This document shows, piece by piece, positions 44,311 to 55,388 of a stretch of DNA of 64,000 nucleotides. The notes under the pieces are model-generated. The model saw only the letters and a list, made by a program, of their open reading frames with translations, searched no databases and was not told the DNA's origin. The stretch spans positions 147,884,415-147,948,414 of the forward strand of contig NC_035443.2 of assembly GCF_002127325.2 (NCBI RefSeq), in the 5' to 3' direction. Position 1 is the stretch's first letter; each line of letters starts with the position of its first letter. This DNA comes from Helianthus annuus. Taxonomy: Eukaryota; Streptophyta; Magnoliopsida; Asterales; Asteraceae. The translations under genes and the position numbers were made by a program.

Positions 44311-44871
44311 TGTCACACCCCCAAATTCCACCATGCGGAGTATCACCGCTCGGAGGCGTGACATGACCAGGATCGAGCCACCAATCATATTGAACAACGT
44401 AATAAGTAAGTAAACTCAACCACAATACAATTGGTGACCAAGCTAGTTAACTAAGTTCGAATTAAACAGCAAAAGCATTAAAAGTAAAACCCAAAACATG
44501 AGTTCATAGTTCATAAGTTTAGAGTTCAAAATGTGAGTTTAGTAGGTTCATAAGGATTAATTATTAAGCACGGGACATAACAATCCATTTCCCACAACGA
44601 CTCCTTCCTCGTGCAAGCTCCAAGCATTTAACGACCTGTAAGGCATGTAACAACGAGTCAACAACAAAGTTGAGTGAGTTCACGGTCGGCTGATTAGTTT
44701 TAAGTTATTTCTGAAAACGTGGTTTGACTTTCGTTGGCGTAATTGCCATGGGGGTTACCCCGTAGTTGAAAGTAAAATTAACCAGTCCATTCATTATTAC
44801 CCAAATCATATCCATGATTAGTGGGGGCTTCCCCATGTGAACCACTAGACCATACCATATCGACTACTAAC
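44311..44871 (-). repeat. Gypsy N 3' LTR, terminal piece
   Basis: On the plus strand it starts TGTCACACCCCCAAATTCC, the reverse complement of the conserved end of the M LTR (GGGGGTGTGACA). It runs to the Copia A insertion, where CTAAC (44867-44871) is the left target copy. Confidence 0.85.
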
Positions 44872-45498
44872 TGTTGGTGCACTTGTGTCTGTACTTTGTC
44901 TGTATTCGGTCTGTATGTAAACGATGTCCTAAATCAGTCTGTAAGTTGACCAAGTCAACTATCCTCCTAGTTTGACTTGGACAACATGATGTTTATCTGA
45001 ATCGAAGGATAGCCTCGAAGGATACGCATCATCCTTCGAGGTGCTCGAAAGATATGGTTCGACCATGGTTCGACCATTAGGCATCGAAGGATGATCCTTC
45101 GATGTCCATGCTGATCTTTCGGACACATTGTCATCGACAGATGATCCTTCGGACCATCTGTCGAATCCTTCGGACAGACCTGTTATGTATGGGTATAAAT
45201 ACCCATGCAGTGTGTTAGTGTTAAAAAGATGCACATTTGGAGAGTTAGAGAAACTCTGCTGGAAAACACACACACACACACTTTAGAGAGTTTGCAAACA
45301 AGATTGTAAACATTGTGCTTGTAACCGTAAACCTTCATACGTATTAATACAGTGGTGTTAATCGGTGAACTTTGTGTGTTCTTGTGTTTGTTCTTGCATC
45401 ATCCCGGTTTGCCCGCTAGCTTGGATTCCGCACTCGCTAGTGGGTTAGTATAACAAGGTTTAGGTTTGTTCTCGATCCTCCGAGAAAAGGGACCTACA
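44872..45498 (+). repeat. Copia A 5' LTR
   Basis: TGTTGGTGCACTTG to GGGACCTACA. U3 holds the TCGAAGGAT/ATCCTTCGA motif cluster (about 45001-45178). The TATA box TATAAATA at 45194-45201 lies inside the palindrome-like GGGTATAAATACCC. A CA run is at about 45265-45281. Confidence 0.95.
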
Positions 45499-45500
45499 AG

Positions 45501-45512
45501 TGGTATCAGAGC
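45501..45512 (+). other. primer-binding site of Copia A
   Basis: TGGTATCAGAGC two bases after the LTR; an initiator-Met tRNA complement that primes minus-strand DNA. Confidence 0.93.
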
Positions 45513-46320
45513 CTCGCTCTTTACCTTGTTTAAAACCGGTTTGTTCAAGTTCTTGGTGTGTTTGGACACTTGGTTTAGCACCCGTTTTTGGTAGTTTTCT
45601 GCATAAAAACGCGTACTAAACCTATCGGGAGTGTTCGGGGTCGGTTTGGGTAACATAAAAATCGTTTTTGTGAAACCTTGATTTTTCCGGCCATATCTCC
45701 GGTGTGTTTCCGGTGACCAGTTCTTGAAGATAAGGTTGCTTATTTTGGCAAAAATTTTTGAAAGTCAATTGTTTGGTGAACAGTTGTTGCAGAACCATCC
45801 TTTCTGCCGAAAGTTGGTACATCAACACATCACCTTTTTCACCAACCCGTCGTACTTTGTGTCAGTGTGTCAGAGCTGTCGAAAGATATCCTTCGACATC
45901 GAAAGATATCCTTCGACATCTTTCGATCAAAGGCAGCTCGAAAGATAAGCATCCTTCGAGTAGTCTTTCGAAGTCTAAGGGTTATCCTTCGTAGTTGGAA
46001 TCTTTTCGAAAGTTGGTTGTCCGAAAGATAAGGATACGTCTCGAAAGATAAGGATCTTTCATTGTGAATCCTTCGAGATCAGTATTCGAAAGATATAAAT
46101 CTTTCGAACATTGAATCTTTCGTGATAATCAGTCGAAAGATAAGGATCTTTCATTGAGAATCTTTCGAAGACTATTGCTCGAAACTCAACAGTAATCTTT
46201 CGATCACTGTTGATCCTTCGAACAAGTCTTGATCTTTCGATCAGATTGTATCTTTCAATTGTTGTCTGTTTGTTGTTAACAGTTTGTGGTGTGTAGGTTA
46301 TTTGTTAATTTTTGATCACA
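45513..46320 (+). other. Copia A leader with TCGAAAGAT motif array
   Basis: Untranslated leader. From about 45875 to 46260 about 24 motifs of the CGAAAGAT / ATCTTTCG / ATCCTTCG class occur in both orientations, so the RNA could form many alternative stems. This array is separate from the one in U3 and corresponds to the one in B (35980-36500). Confidence 0.88.
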
Positions 46321-49300
46321 ATGAGTTGCACAAGTCCTTGGGATTGGAGTACGGATCCACAACCAGATCTGAAACAGATGTCGATGGCTGAATATATGAC
46401 GAGTGCCATTCCAAAACAACAACAATCAATAAGTTCGTGTCAATGGGCTTTGGTATCCAATCAAAGTCAAAGTCTTCAGAATCTTCTGATTAGTGAGAGT
46501 GAAACAGGCAGTAACAATCGTCCACCAAAGCTGAACCACATGAACGATTTTCCGTCATGGAAAGGCCGCTTTCACACATATGTTCAAGGACAAAGCACCG
46601 ACCTTTGGATGTGTTTTGTCAATGCATTCAATGAAAGTCTTGAAAGTAGAGCATCCACTTCAGAAGGTTACGCCAATATGCTTGAAAATGACAAGAAGGC
46701 TTATGAATTGGAGAAAAAGGCATATGCCATACTTACTCAAGCACTCAACAAAGACATCTACCATCAGTTTTCATATTGCAAGACCACGAAAGCATTGTGG
46801 GATGCCTTAGTTGCTAGAGGAGAAGGCAATGCAGCTGCTCGAAAGTCTAGGCATGATTTGTTGAAGAAAGAATTTGAATCATTTCAGTTCTTGGAAAACG
46901 AGACTCTGAATGATATGACCACACGTTTCTATCATTTGATTAGTGAAATGTGTGCTTATGGGGTGGCAGCTACTCAACAAGACATGGTGAACAGGTTTGC
47001 TGACGCCCTACCCCCAAAATGGAGTTCGTTTATTGAGCTGTTGAAGCATACTAAAGCTCTAGATGAGATTAACATCTATGAGTTCATTCAGAAGCTGGAA
47101 CATAAAAATGATGAAGAAATTAGGAAAGCAAGGCGTGCTCCAGCTCCTCAGAATACAGAAATGTATTTGCCTGGTTTTGGTCCTTCAGCTAGTTCTGTTC
47201 AGCAACCGAAGCTTCAAACTGCTTTTGTGTCCAATACGAGTTCCTTTCCATTTTCTCAATCAACAGCTGCTGCACCACAACCTCAATTCGATCCGAGGTC
47301 CTATATTCCTGTTCCAACACAGCCACAACCACAACCTCAACAACAACAACAGCAAGCTCACTATACAAGCAATCCTCAACCTCAGCCTCAAAGTCATCAC
47401 ACAATCCGAGTCGACAACTCAAATCTTTCACACCTTAGCATTGAAGTTGCTAAGGAACATATGGAAATTATCAACACCATGGTCAGTGCTTACTGTGGTT
47501 TGGTAGCTGGTCAGCTTGGAAACATCAACATGACCAATGAAGATTATGATCAGATCGACAAGGAAGAAATGGAGTTGATGGATATTAAATGGGCTTTTGC
47601 TAGTGCGGTTAGAAGGGCAAAAGATTTCATGGCGAGAACTGGAAGAACTTCGTTGGAAGGAAAGAAAAACACGAAGTATGGGTTTGATATTAATGCCGTC
47701 ACGTGCTTTAATTGTGGCGAGAAAGGGCACTTTAAACGTGAGTGCACTCGACCAACAAAACACGGCAATCACAACCCGTTCAGAAACCAGACTAATGCGA
47801 ATGCCCAACAAGAAAACCGTGAACGGAGGATGGTGGCAGTGAATAACAATCAGGGACAGCCTGGAGCTACCAATCACAATCGGGCTTTGGCTGTTCAAGC
47901 TGATGAAGGATGTGACTGGTCAGTGCAGTTTGGTGAAGGTGATCAAGGAAGTGGAACTGCATTGTATGCTAAAGTCATCGAGCAGGTTCATAAAGAAGAA
48001 TCTTCTGGGAGCGATGACAGTTCTGGTTATTCGGGCAGTTCGGATGAAGAAGGCTCTGTTTCTGGGGATAATCACTCAGAGCCTGATGTGAATGAAGAAG
48101 GAGATGATGATATACAGGAGCTACTGAATGAAGCTGATGAGCTTAAATGTCAGAAATCAATTCTGATTAGGAAGGCTGCTGATACATCAATGGAAATGGA
48201 AAAGCTATTCTCTGAAGATGGAGCTTTTTCTTTTCAAACTGCCTTTATGGCAAATGGTTCAGCCTCTACTAGTCAGGTAACTTCTGAACCTCCTGCTCCT
48301 AGTATTTGTAAATCATGTGCAGAGATGAAGCTTGAATCAGAAAAGCTTCATAGTCATAATCAGAATTTGGTTATTGAACTGTCAAAATGCCAAGAGGCAA
48401 ACATGGCTTTAACCCGGAATGAAAAAGAATTTAAATCTGTAATAGAAACATTAAAGAAAAATGTGTCCGAGGTTAACAAAGTAGTTTACCACAAACAAGT
48501 AAGTATAAATGAGTACATTAACCTTGTGGAAGAAACTAAGAAGCAATTAGCCATTGCCCAATGCAAGCATGATGCGATCAAACAGAAATTGGATAGTTAT
48601 TCTAACTCCCGATTTGTGCTTGATCACATCATAGACGTTCAACAACTGAAAGGTAACGTGAAAGGTGTAGGGTATAAGGCGTGTCCACCCCCTTTGATGG
48701 ACAACTATACCAAGATGCCCGATGAAGAGGAAATGCCTCGGTATGAACCCAGTGTGCCTTTGAACTTTGAGGAATTTTCTACTGGCCTAGGGTTCAAATC
48801 GGACAGTTCTTCAAACACAGCCCCTAAGGAACAAGAAACTTCACCATCCATGAAACAAAGTCCTCCAATTATCGAGGACTATGAGACATCGGATGATGAA
48901 TCAGATGTGGCTGTAAGTGATCAGGATAAATCACTTGGCAAGATGAAAGGAGTAGATATTCCACGAGAGAATCACATCCTTTGTGATCCTGATACTCCTG
49001 AGGTTCCATCTGTTAAAGAGCAAGTGATTGATCCTGTCAAGGTTGAAAAGAAGGCGGTGTCTACTGTTAAAAGCAGTAATGTGTTGTATACCTTGGTTGG
49101 AGATAGTAAAATCTATTCAGATCACGTTTTTCCAATTAAAAATGTAAATAAATCTTTGATTGATAAAGTCTTTGAAGACAATACAAACAAATTTTTGGGA
49201 AAAACTCTACCAGGAATTGTGGTAACACAATGTGATCCAATTCCTAAATCTGAAATTAGAAAACAGTTTAGGAATCAGAAATCTTCAACCACTCTACAAC

Positions 49301-50025
49301 CTAGTGCTTCTAAAGGTAAACAACCAATCAATCGAGCTCAAAAGCCTGAAACAACAAGAGCTCGAGTTCAAAAGAAAGAAAAGGATGTCAAGTTTGTGTC
49401 ATCCAAGGGTACTGATAAGATTGAAACTTTTGAAAACAAATCTAATACAGATTTTGTAAAACAAGTCACAATCTTAAAACGAAACAGTGATAACAATTAC
49501 ACTCAACACACAAACGGGTGTGATGAAAAGGCTAGTACCTCTGGGTCCACGACCTCAACATCTGGTAGTCGATCAGGTTCTCCTAAGTCTGTTGAAAGGA
49601 GAACTTGTTTCAAATGTGGAGAAATTGGGCACATTATCAGAAATTGCCCAAATGCTCCAAAGAAGAAAATGGTTGAAAAAGCTTCACCTGAAACAGTTCA
49701 CCCTCAACGTCGGTCAGTTTCACCTAAACAAGATAAACGAACTGTAAAAGAACAAGAAACTAAACAACGACGTAAGAACATAAAAACTGTTGAAAAAGCT
49801 TTAAAATCTGAAGTTAAAACAGTTCAGAAGGAACCAAGTGTGTCACAACCTGTTAAACCAGAATCTTCAAAAACTGGTAGGCACAGACAAACTTGGTTAC
49901 CTAAGTCGGGTGACAATTCAGGGGGAGCAGTTGTTCTTGAAAACCATCAAGAGATAGAGCTTACGTATCGTGATGCCAAGGGACGACCCAAGACCACTAA
50001 GGCTTGGGTCCCCATTCTCAACTGA
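46321..50025 (+). CDS. gag: Copia A Gag polyprotein, 1234 residues
   Basis: Start taken at ATG 46321 (MSCTSPWDW). Order of parts: capsid-like UBN2-type region (about 75-270, FPSWKGRFHTYVQGQ, ILTQALNKDIYHQF, MTTRFYHLISEM); Gln/Pro-rich linker (about 290-370); CCHC knuckle at 462 (CFNCGEKGHFKREC); acidic Ser-rich part (about 550-615); coiled-coil-like segment (about 665-770); second knuckle at 1096 (CFKCGEIGHIIRNC); basic tail. It stops at TGA 50023. The layout matches B, though the sequences are clearly diverged. Role: particle assembly and RNA packaging in the cytoplasm. The length is far above typical Copia Gag and the C-terminal half has no function I can name. Confidence 0.93.
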   Translation: MSCTSPWDWSTDPQPDLKQMSMAEYMTSAIPKQQQSISSCQWALVSNQSQSLQNLLISESETGSNNRPPKLNHMNDFPSWKGRFHTYVQGQSTDLWMCFVNAFNESLESRASTSEGYANMLENDKKAYELEKKAYAILTQALNKDIYHQFSYCKTTKALWDALVARGEGNAAARKSRHDLLKKEFESFQFLENETLNDMTTRFYHLISEMCAYGVAATQQDMVNRFADALPPKWSSFIELLKHTKALDEINIYEFIQKLEHKNDEEIRKARRAPAPQNTEMYLPGFGPSASSVQQPKLQTAFVSNTSSFPFSQSTAAAPQPQFDPRSYIPVPTQPQPQPQQQQQQAHYTSNPQPQPQSHHTIRVDNSNLSHLSIEVAKEHMEIINTMVSAYCGLVAGQLGNINMTNEDYDQIDKEEMELMDIKWAFASAVRRAKDFMARTGRTSLEGKKNTKYGFDINAVTCFNCGEKGHFKRECTRPTKHGNHNPFRNQTNANAQQENRERRMVAVNNNQGQPGATNHNRALAVQADEGCDWSVQFGEGDQGSGTALYAKVIEQVHKEESSGSDDSSGYSGSSDEEGSVSGDNHSEPDVNEEGDDDIQELLNEADELKCQKSILIRKAADTSMEMEKLFSEDGAFSFQTAFMANGSASTSQVTSEPPAPSICKSCAEMKLESEKLHSHNQNLVIELSKCQEANMALTRNEKEFKSVIETLKKNVSEVNKVVYHKQVSINEYINLVEETKKQLAIAQCKHDAIKQKLDSYSNSRFVLDHIIDVQQLKGNVKGVGYKACPPPLMDNYTKMPDEEEMPRYEPSVPLNFEEFSTGLGFKSDSSSNTAPKEQETSPSMKQSPPIIEDYETSDDESDVAVSDQDKSLGKMKGVDIPRENHILCDPDTPEVPSVKEQVIDPVKVEKKAVSTVKSSNVLYTLVGDSKIYSDHVFPIKNVNKSLIDKVFEDNTNKFLGKTLPGIVVTQCDPIPKSEIRKQFRNQKSSTTLQPSASKGKQPINRAQKPETTRARVQKKEKDVKFVSSKGTDKIETFENKSNTDFVKQVTILKRNSDNNYTQHTNGCDEKASTSGSTTSTSGSRSGSPKSVERRTCFKCGEIGHIIRNCPNAPKKKMVEKASPETVHPQRRSVSPKQDKRTVKEQETKQRRKNIKTVEKALKSEVKTVQKEPSVSQPVKPESSKTGRHRQTWLPKSGDNSGGAVVLENHQEIELTYRDAKGRPKTTKAWVPILN

Positions 50026-50041
50026 TGTGTTTATTTGACAT

Positions 50042-53000
50042 GTGCAGGATGTTCTAGGAGGAACTATTAATAGTCATTGGATTGTTGATAGTGGAGCATC
50101 CAGGCACATGACTGGCGACTTACGGCTCCTGTATGACGTGAGAAATATTAGAGGAGGGTATGTTGCTTTTGCGGGTGATAAAGGAGGGTACATCACTGGA
50201 GAAGGAAGTATCTCCAATGGCATCGTGTGCTTTGATAAGATCAATTATGTGAAGCAAATTGATCACAATCTTCTCAGTGTGTCGCAAATCTGCGATAAAA
50301 AGTTCTCAGTGATTTTTGATGATGCTGGCTGTTATGTGCTGAAGCCTGGTTTCAAAATTCCACAAGAATGGGTTCTCTTATCGGCTCCGAGAGTTAATGA
50401 TCTTTATATTCTCGACATGAGCCAGGCGATTACAACATCTGCACAAGTTACTTGTTTTGTCTCAAAAGCCACAGAAAAGGAGTCTATATCTTGGCACAGA
50501 AGAATGGGACACATTCACTTGAGAAAAATGAACCATTTGGTGAAAAATAATCTTGTGAATGGTGTGCCTGTGAGAAGTTTTCATCTACAAGATATCTGTG
50601 TCTCGTGCCAAAAAGGGAAGCAAACAAAGAAGTCTCACCCTTTGAAGAAAATCAACACTGTTAGCATGCCTCTCGAACGTCTTCATATGGACCTTTTTGG
50701 ACCTATGAAGCACAAGACAACGTTTGGTGATGCTTATTGTTTAGTAGTTACTGATGACTACTCTAGATTTTCTTGGGTATCTTTTATGGCACACAAAAAT
50801 GAAACTCCTGGCATCCTCAAGGATCTTCTTACAATGTTGGAGAATCTCTATACGTTGAAAGTGAAAAGGATCCGAAGCGACAATGGAACTGAATTCAAGA
50901 ATCAAGTTATGGATGAGTTTTGTACTTCTAAAGGCATTCTTCATGAGTACAGTTCTCGTTATACTCCACAACAAAATGGTGTCGCTGAGAGGAAGAATCG
51001 AACTATTATTGAAACTGCAAGAACAATGTTAGTAGAGTCGGAACTCCCTATTCAATTCTGGGGAGAGGCTGTATCGGCTGCTTGCTACACGTTGAACAGA
51101 GTTCTTACAGTTAAGAGACATGGCAAGACTTGCTTCGAACTCCTTCAGAGAAGGAAACCGGATCTTTCTTACCTTGAACCGTTTGGTGCTCCTTGTACTA
51201 TGATTGAACCGGATGGAAAGTTTGGTGCACGAGCTATCGAGGGTTTCTTCCTTGGATATGCAACTCCGAATTTTCGTGTTTGGAATCTAGCTACCAAAAA
51301 GATTGAGTTATGGAGTGAAGTTAGGGTTCAAAGGTACACGAGTCCTGTTAGGGCTCCGGGTGATCCGTGGATGTTCGATTATGATGGGCTATTTGACTCC
51401 TTTAATCTGCCAACCTTTGACGAAGAATCAGCAGCTGCTCGGATGCTGTTGGAAAGTGACAACGCTGCTGTCTCGCCATTGGTTAGACCTATTGTTGTTG
51501 ACCCTCAAGCTTCTACGTCAGTCAATAACATGGTTCAAAATGAGGTTTATGAAGATGCTGCTGATTATAATGACTCTTCTGAAGATGATGAATATCATGA
51601 TGCAGCCGAAGGATCTTCAGCTCCAGCTGCTCCTGTTCAAGGTGCCTCTGGTGATACACCTCATACGCAGAATATCGATAATGCTGAAGGGAATGCATCC
51701 ACTTCTAACCACATTCCTGGTGTGGAGTTGGTTGTTGATCTTAATCTGAACAATTTGGGTATCAATGCTCGTGTACCGGATAATCCTGAAATGAGGATTC
51801 ACGACACCCATCCCCAGCAGAATATCATAGGAGATGTCCATCGCGGAGTGCAGACGCGTAATCAGCTGAGAAACAACCGGAATGCTGGTTTGTATTCCGC
51901 TATAAGAGAATCTGGTCAACAAAATGACTGGTCCTTCGCGTGTTATGTGTCACAAGAAGAACCAAAGTCGTGGAAAGAAGCATTGAAAGACAGTGCTTGG
52001 GTTGAGGCCATGCAGGAAGAATTACAGCAATTTCACAAGCTGGGTGTTTGGAAGCTTGTTGAAAAGCCTGAGAATTACAAGAAGATTGGCACTCGATGGG
52101 TCTTCAAGTGCAAGAAAGACGACCGTGGAGTAGTTATTCGGAACAAAGCTCGTTTAGTCGTTCAAGGTTTTCGTCAGATAGAAGGAATCGACTACAACGA
52201 AGTCTATGCACCAGTTGCACGTCTGGAAGCTATTCGGATCTTTCTGGCTTATGCCTCATTCAAAGGATTCAAGGTTTACCAGATGGACGTCAAAAGTGCA
52301 TTTCTACATGGTGTGGTTGAAGAAGAGGTATATGTCGAACAGCCTCCAGGTTTTGAAGATCCTGTTCATCCCGATCGGGTTTGGTTGCTCAACAAAGCTC
52401 TCTATGGTCTTCATCAAGCACCACGAGCTTGGTATGCAACCTTATCTACATATCTGCTGGAGAACGGTTTTCGAAGAGGTCTTATCGATTGTACTCTCTT
52501 CATCAAAGAACAAGATGGAGATCTTCTTCTGGTACAGGTATATGTTGATGATATTATTTTTGGTTCTACTAATGATGTTTTGTGCAGGAATTTCGAACGC
52601 ATCATGCAGGATAAGTTCGAGATGAGTGCTATGGGGGAAATGAATTTCTTTTTGGGCCTACAAGTGCAACAAACGAAGTCTGGGATATTCATCCATCAGA
52701 CCAAATATGTTGGAGACATCTTGAGCCGGTTCCAGATGTCCGATGCAGCGCCCATTGGTACCCCATTGCCAACTAATCATGGAATTACTCCTGACTTGAA
52801 GGGTGAACCTGTTAGCCCTTCATACTATCGCGCGATGATCGGATCCCTTATGTACCTCACAGCATCAAGGCCAGATATAATGTACCCAACATGCCTGCTT
52901 GCCAGATATCAAGTCAACCCGAAGGCCTCACATCTTGCAGCTGTCAAAAGGATTTTTCGTTATTTGAAGGCTTATCCAGACACCGGTCTGTGGTATCCTA

Positions 53001-53488
53001 GGGATAATAACTTTGACTTAGTCGCATTCAGTGATTCTGATTTTGGCGGATGTAAAATCGACGGCAAATCCACAACGGCTGGATGTCAGTTTTTAGGAAA
53101 TCGCCTAGTCACCTGGCAGTGCAAGAAGCAGACGTGTGTCGCTACATCAACATGCGAAGCTGAATACATTGCTGCCTCAAGTTGTTGTTCACAAGTTCTT
53201 TGGATCCAACAACAATTGCGGGACTACGGTTTTGAATTCCTAACTACTCCTATATACGTTGATAATTCTGCTGCTTTAGATATCACTAAAAATCCTGTGC
53301 AGCATTCAAAGACCAAACACATCGAAATCAAATATCACTTCATACGTGATTGCTTTGAGAAAAGGCTAATCGATGTTGTTAAGGTCCACACCGATGACCA
53401 ACGTGCCGACTTATTTACCAAAGCTTTTGACAAATCTAGATTTGATTTCTTATTATTGGTAAACGGCATTAAGGTCAAGCAAGAGTAA
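50042..53488 (+). CDS. pol: Copia A Pol: protease, integrase, RT, RNase H
   Basis: Open from a TGA at 50036-50038 to TAA at 53488, in the +1 frame relative to gag, with no ATG at its start; the given start is the first codon (GTG) used in the track, not a proven initiation site. Domains: protease [10 protein letters not shown] (about 15-24); GAG-pre-integrase zinc region WHRRMGH...CVSCQKGKQ (about 150-200); integrase with Asp in LHMDLFGP, Asp in RSDNGTEF and Glu in [11 protein letters not shown] (about 220-330); RT with [19 protein letters not shown] and the catalytic YVDDIIFGS (about 840); RNase H with [17 protein letters not shown] and VDNSAA (about 1000-1080). All key residues are visible. 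How it is translated is uncertain. Confidence 0.93.
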   Translation: MQDVLGGTINSHWIVDSGASRHMTGDLRLLYDVRNIRGGYVAFAGDKGGYITGEGSISNGIVCFDKINYVKQIDHNLLSVSQICDKKFSVIFDDAGCYVLKPGFKIPQEWVLLSAPRVNDLYILDMSQAITTSAQVTCFVSKATEKESISWHRRMGHIHLRKMNHLVKNNLVNGVPVRSFHLQDICVSCQKGKQTKKSHPLKKINTVSMPLERLHMDLFGPMKHKTTFGDAYCLVVTDDYSRFSWVSFMAHKNETPGILKDLLTMLENLYTLKVKRIRSDNGTEFKNQVMDEFCTSKGILHEYSSRYTPQQNGVAERKNRTIIETARTMLVESELPIQFWGEAVSAACYTLNRVLTVKRHGKTCFELLQRRKPDLSYLEPFGAPCTMIEPDGKFGARAIEGFFLGYATPNFRVWNLATKKIELWSEVRVQRYTSPVRAPGDPWMFDYDGLFDSFNLPTFDEESAAARMLLESDNAAVSPLVRPIVVDPQASTSVNNMVQNEVYEDAADYNDSSEDDEYHDAAEGSSAPAAPVQGASGDTPHTQNIDNAEGNASTSNHIPGVELVVDLNLNNLGINARVPDNPEMRIHDTHPQQNIIGDVHRGVQTRNQLRNNRNAGLYSAIRESGQQNDWSFACYVSQEEPKSWKEALKDSAWVEAMQEELQQFHKLGVWKLVEKPENYKKIGTRWVFKCKKDDRGVVIRNKARLVVQGFRQIEGIDYNEVYAPVARLEAIRIFLAYASFKGFKVYQMDVKSAFLHGVVEEEVYVEQPPGFEDPVHPDRVWLLNKALYGLHQAPRAWYATLSTYLLENGFRRGLIDCTLFIKEQDGDLLLVQVYVDDIIFGSTNDVLCRNFERIMQDKFEMSAMGEMNFFLGLQVQQTKSGIFIHQTKYVGDILSRFQMSDAAPIGTPLPTNHGITPDLKGEPVSPSYYRAMIGSLMYLTASRPDIMYPTCLLARYQVNPKASHLAAVKRIFRYLKAYPDTGLWYPRDNNFDLVAFSDSDFGGCKIDGKSTTAGCQFLGNRLVTWQCKKQTCVATSTCEAEYIAASSCCSQVLWIQQQLRDYGFEFLTTPIYVDNSAALDITKNPVQHSKTKHIEIKYHFIRDCFEKRLIDVVKVHTDDQRADLFTKAFDKSRFDFLLLVNGIKVKQE

Positions 53489-55388
53489 ACCAACATCGGA
53501 AAATCATTTTTGTAAATATCTTTGTGTGTTTTTAAATTTCTCTTAGTTTGTTGATTTTAGGGGGAGTAAATCCAAAAATCGGAAAATACAAAAACATCGA
53601 AAAATTTCAAAAACACAAAAACAATAGAAAATCAAAAATGAGTTTCCTGGAGAACAAAAGAGAAAATGATAGTACTTCAGTGGTCTATCCAAACCTCTTT
53701 AAACCTTAAATGAAAAACGATAAGCAGCTCTATATAAGATGTATCGGTAGGCTCACAATCATTTTAAAGTGTGCAGGGTGATATAAATCTTAATCGACTG
53801 AAGATCAGGTGGGAACCATTCATTGGCATATGGTCTTAGTACCGAAATTTCGTTTGATAGATTGCCGAGGTTCTGAGATATTCGGTCTTTATGCTGCTTA
53901 TCATCTGGGTATCATGGTTGTATCTTTTACCGAAAAATAACGGGGACGCAAGTCTAGATCTTCCATGATACTATACATACGTGTACATATTGCATACTGC
54001 ATTCGACCTCAATAAGTGATAAACAATCACATGTCCAAATCAAATAAGTGATAAAAATATCACATTTATCCGGGTGTCAAGTTCGTCTCTCTGCTGTACG
54101 GAAGTACTGACCTGTTCACGGACTTGCACCTGTGCCCTCATGCATACGAAAATCAAGTTCCTCATCAATAAGTGATTATATCACAAAGGACTTGTTTTCA
54201 AATCAAAATAAGTGAGTATCTCACAATTTTATACGGTCAAACAGATGATAATCGGTATACTCACCGGTAAGATGAACTCTCGTGCATACCTTGATACGGG
54301 AATGTGTCGTGATGTGGATGAACACCGGTCGGTAAGTATAAATCATACATTAACGTATCCTCTAAACATGATTACATCTGATAAGTTGAGCTTAAGTGGA
54401 CAACAATACCGATAATTGTTATAGGATGCTTATTTCAATGTTAATTAACTGAGCAACAAGAGTGTTTGGCATGACCGTACACTGATATGATTCTCTTACC
54501 CTCGAAACTCGCAAAAAGAATGTCTGTATATATTTACTTACTACTTAACTTTTATTGTTCTTCTTTTAAACAGTTTCGTCGTTTGGTGCATATCAGCACG
54601 ACATTAGCGGTGATGTCGTTTGATAACACTCAAAGGATTTTAAATTGTTGTCTTTTACTTTCAAAAATACCAAAAAGATTTTAGGTGTGTTTTAATATAA
54701 ACTTTATAAAAGCCAAAAAGATTTTATTTCTGCTTTATTTTCGATCGTACGATGTTGGAGCTCAAGTCTTCGTTGCCTGAAACCTGAACGAAAACCAAAC
54801 TGACTAAATCTTCATAAACGGTCGAAATTTGCATGTTTTGAAAGTTAGAATTTAAAATTTGAAAAATTTATTAAACTTTCAAACTGTCGGACGGTGCTTG
54901 ATTGTGACATGGTCATTCGTGTGTCATTTGCTTATACTATGTTCCAAGCAGTTGTTCTCATTACGCGTTTAGATTTCTTGCATGTGCAGATTCTAAAGGC
55001 TAGGAGAACATGGTCGATGACAAGCTTTGGAATGAAGACACGACGAGAAGGCACTCAAAAGATGAAGATGATCGAGTTGCCGCTGGCTATCATCAACACC
55101 ACAAGGATCTCACTTCATAAAGTTAAAGTATTTCACGAGCATAACTCAAGGGGGAGCTTATGTTAAGGGGGAGTTTGTTAACACACTGCCTACATGATAC
55201 GGGTAGTTTGTTGATACACTCTCTGCTTTCAAGACGTGAAGACTTTGAAGATCCTCCGACCATGAAGACTTGAAAGGACATCAGAGTTTTGGAAACTCGA
55301 AGACCAAAGACTGTCGAAGTTCGAGACAAGTCTACATCTATAGAAGATAAAGACAAGATAAAGACAAAGCTACAGCCAAGGGGGAGTT
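53489..55388 (+). other. Copia A 3' non-coding module and purine tracts
   Basis: 1.9 kb without an ORF over 90 codons. AAGTGAT/ATCAC-type hairpins lie at 54010-54230. AAGGGGGAG occurs at 55148-55156, 55165-55173 and 55378-55386; the last is followed by TT and the LTR. Nearly the same sequence is in B and C. Confidence 0.85.

Noticed and set aside
45001..46260. Heat-shock elements in the Copia A TTCGAA-rich arrays
   Set aside because: Heat-shock sites need GAA and TTC units two bases apart; here they abut as TTCGAA or are too far apart, so the stress link known for other plant Copia elements is not supported.
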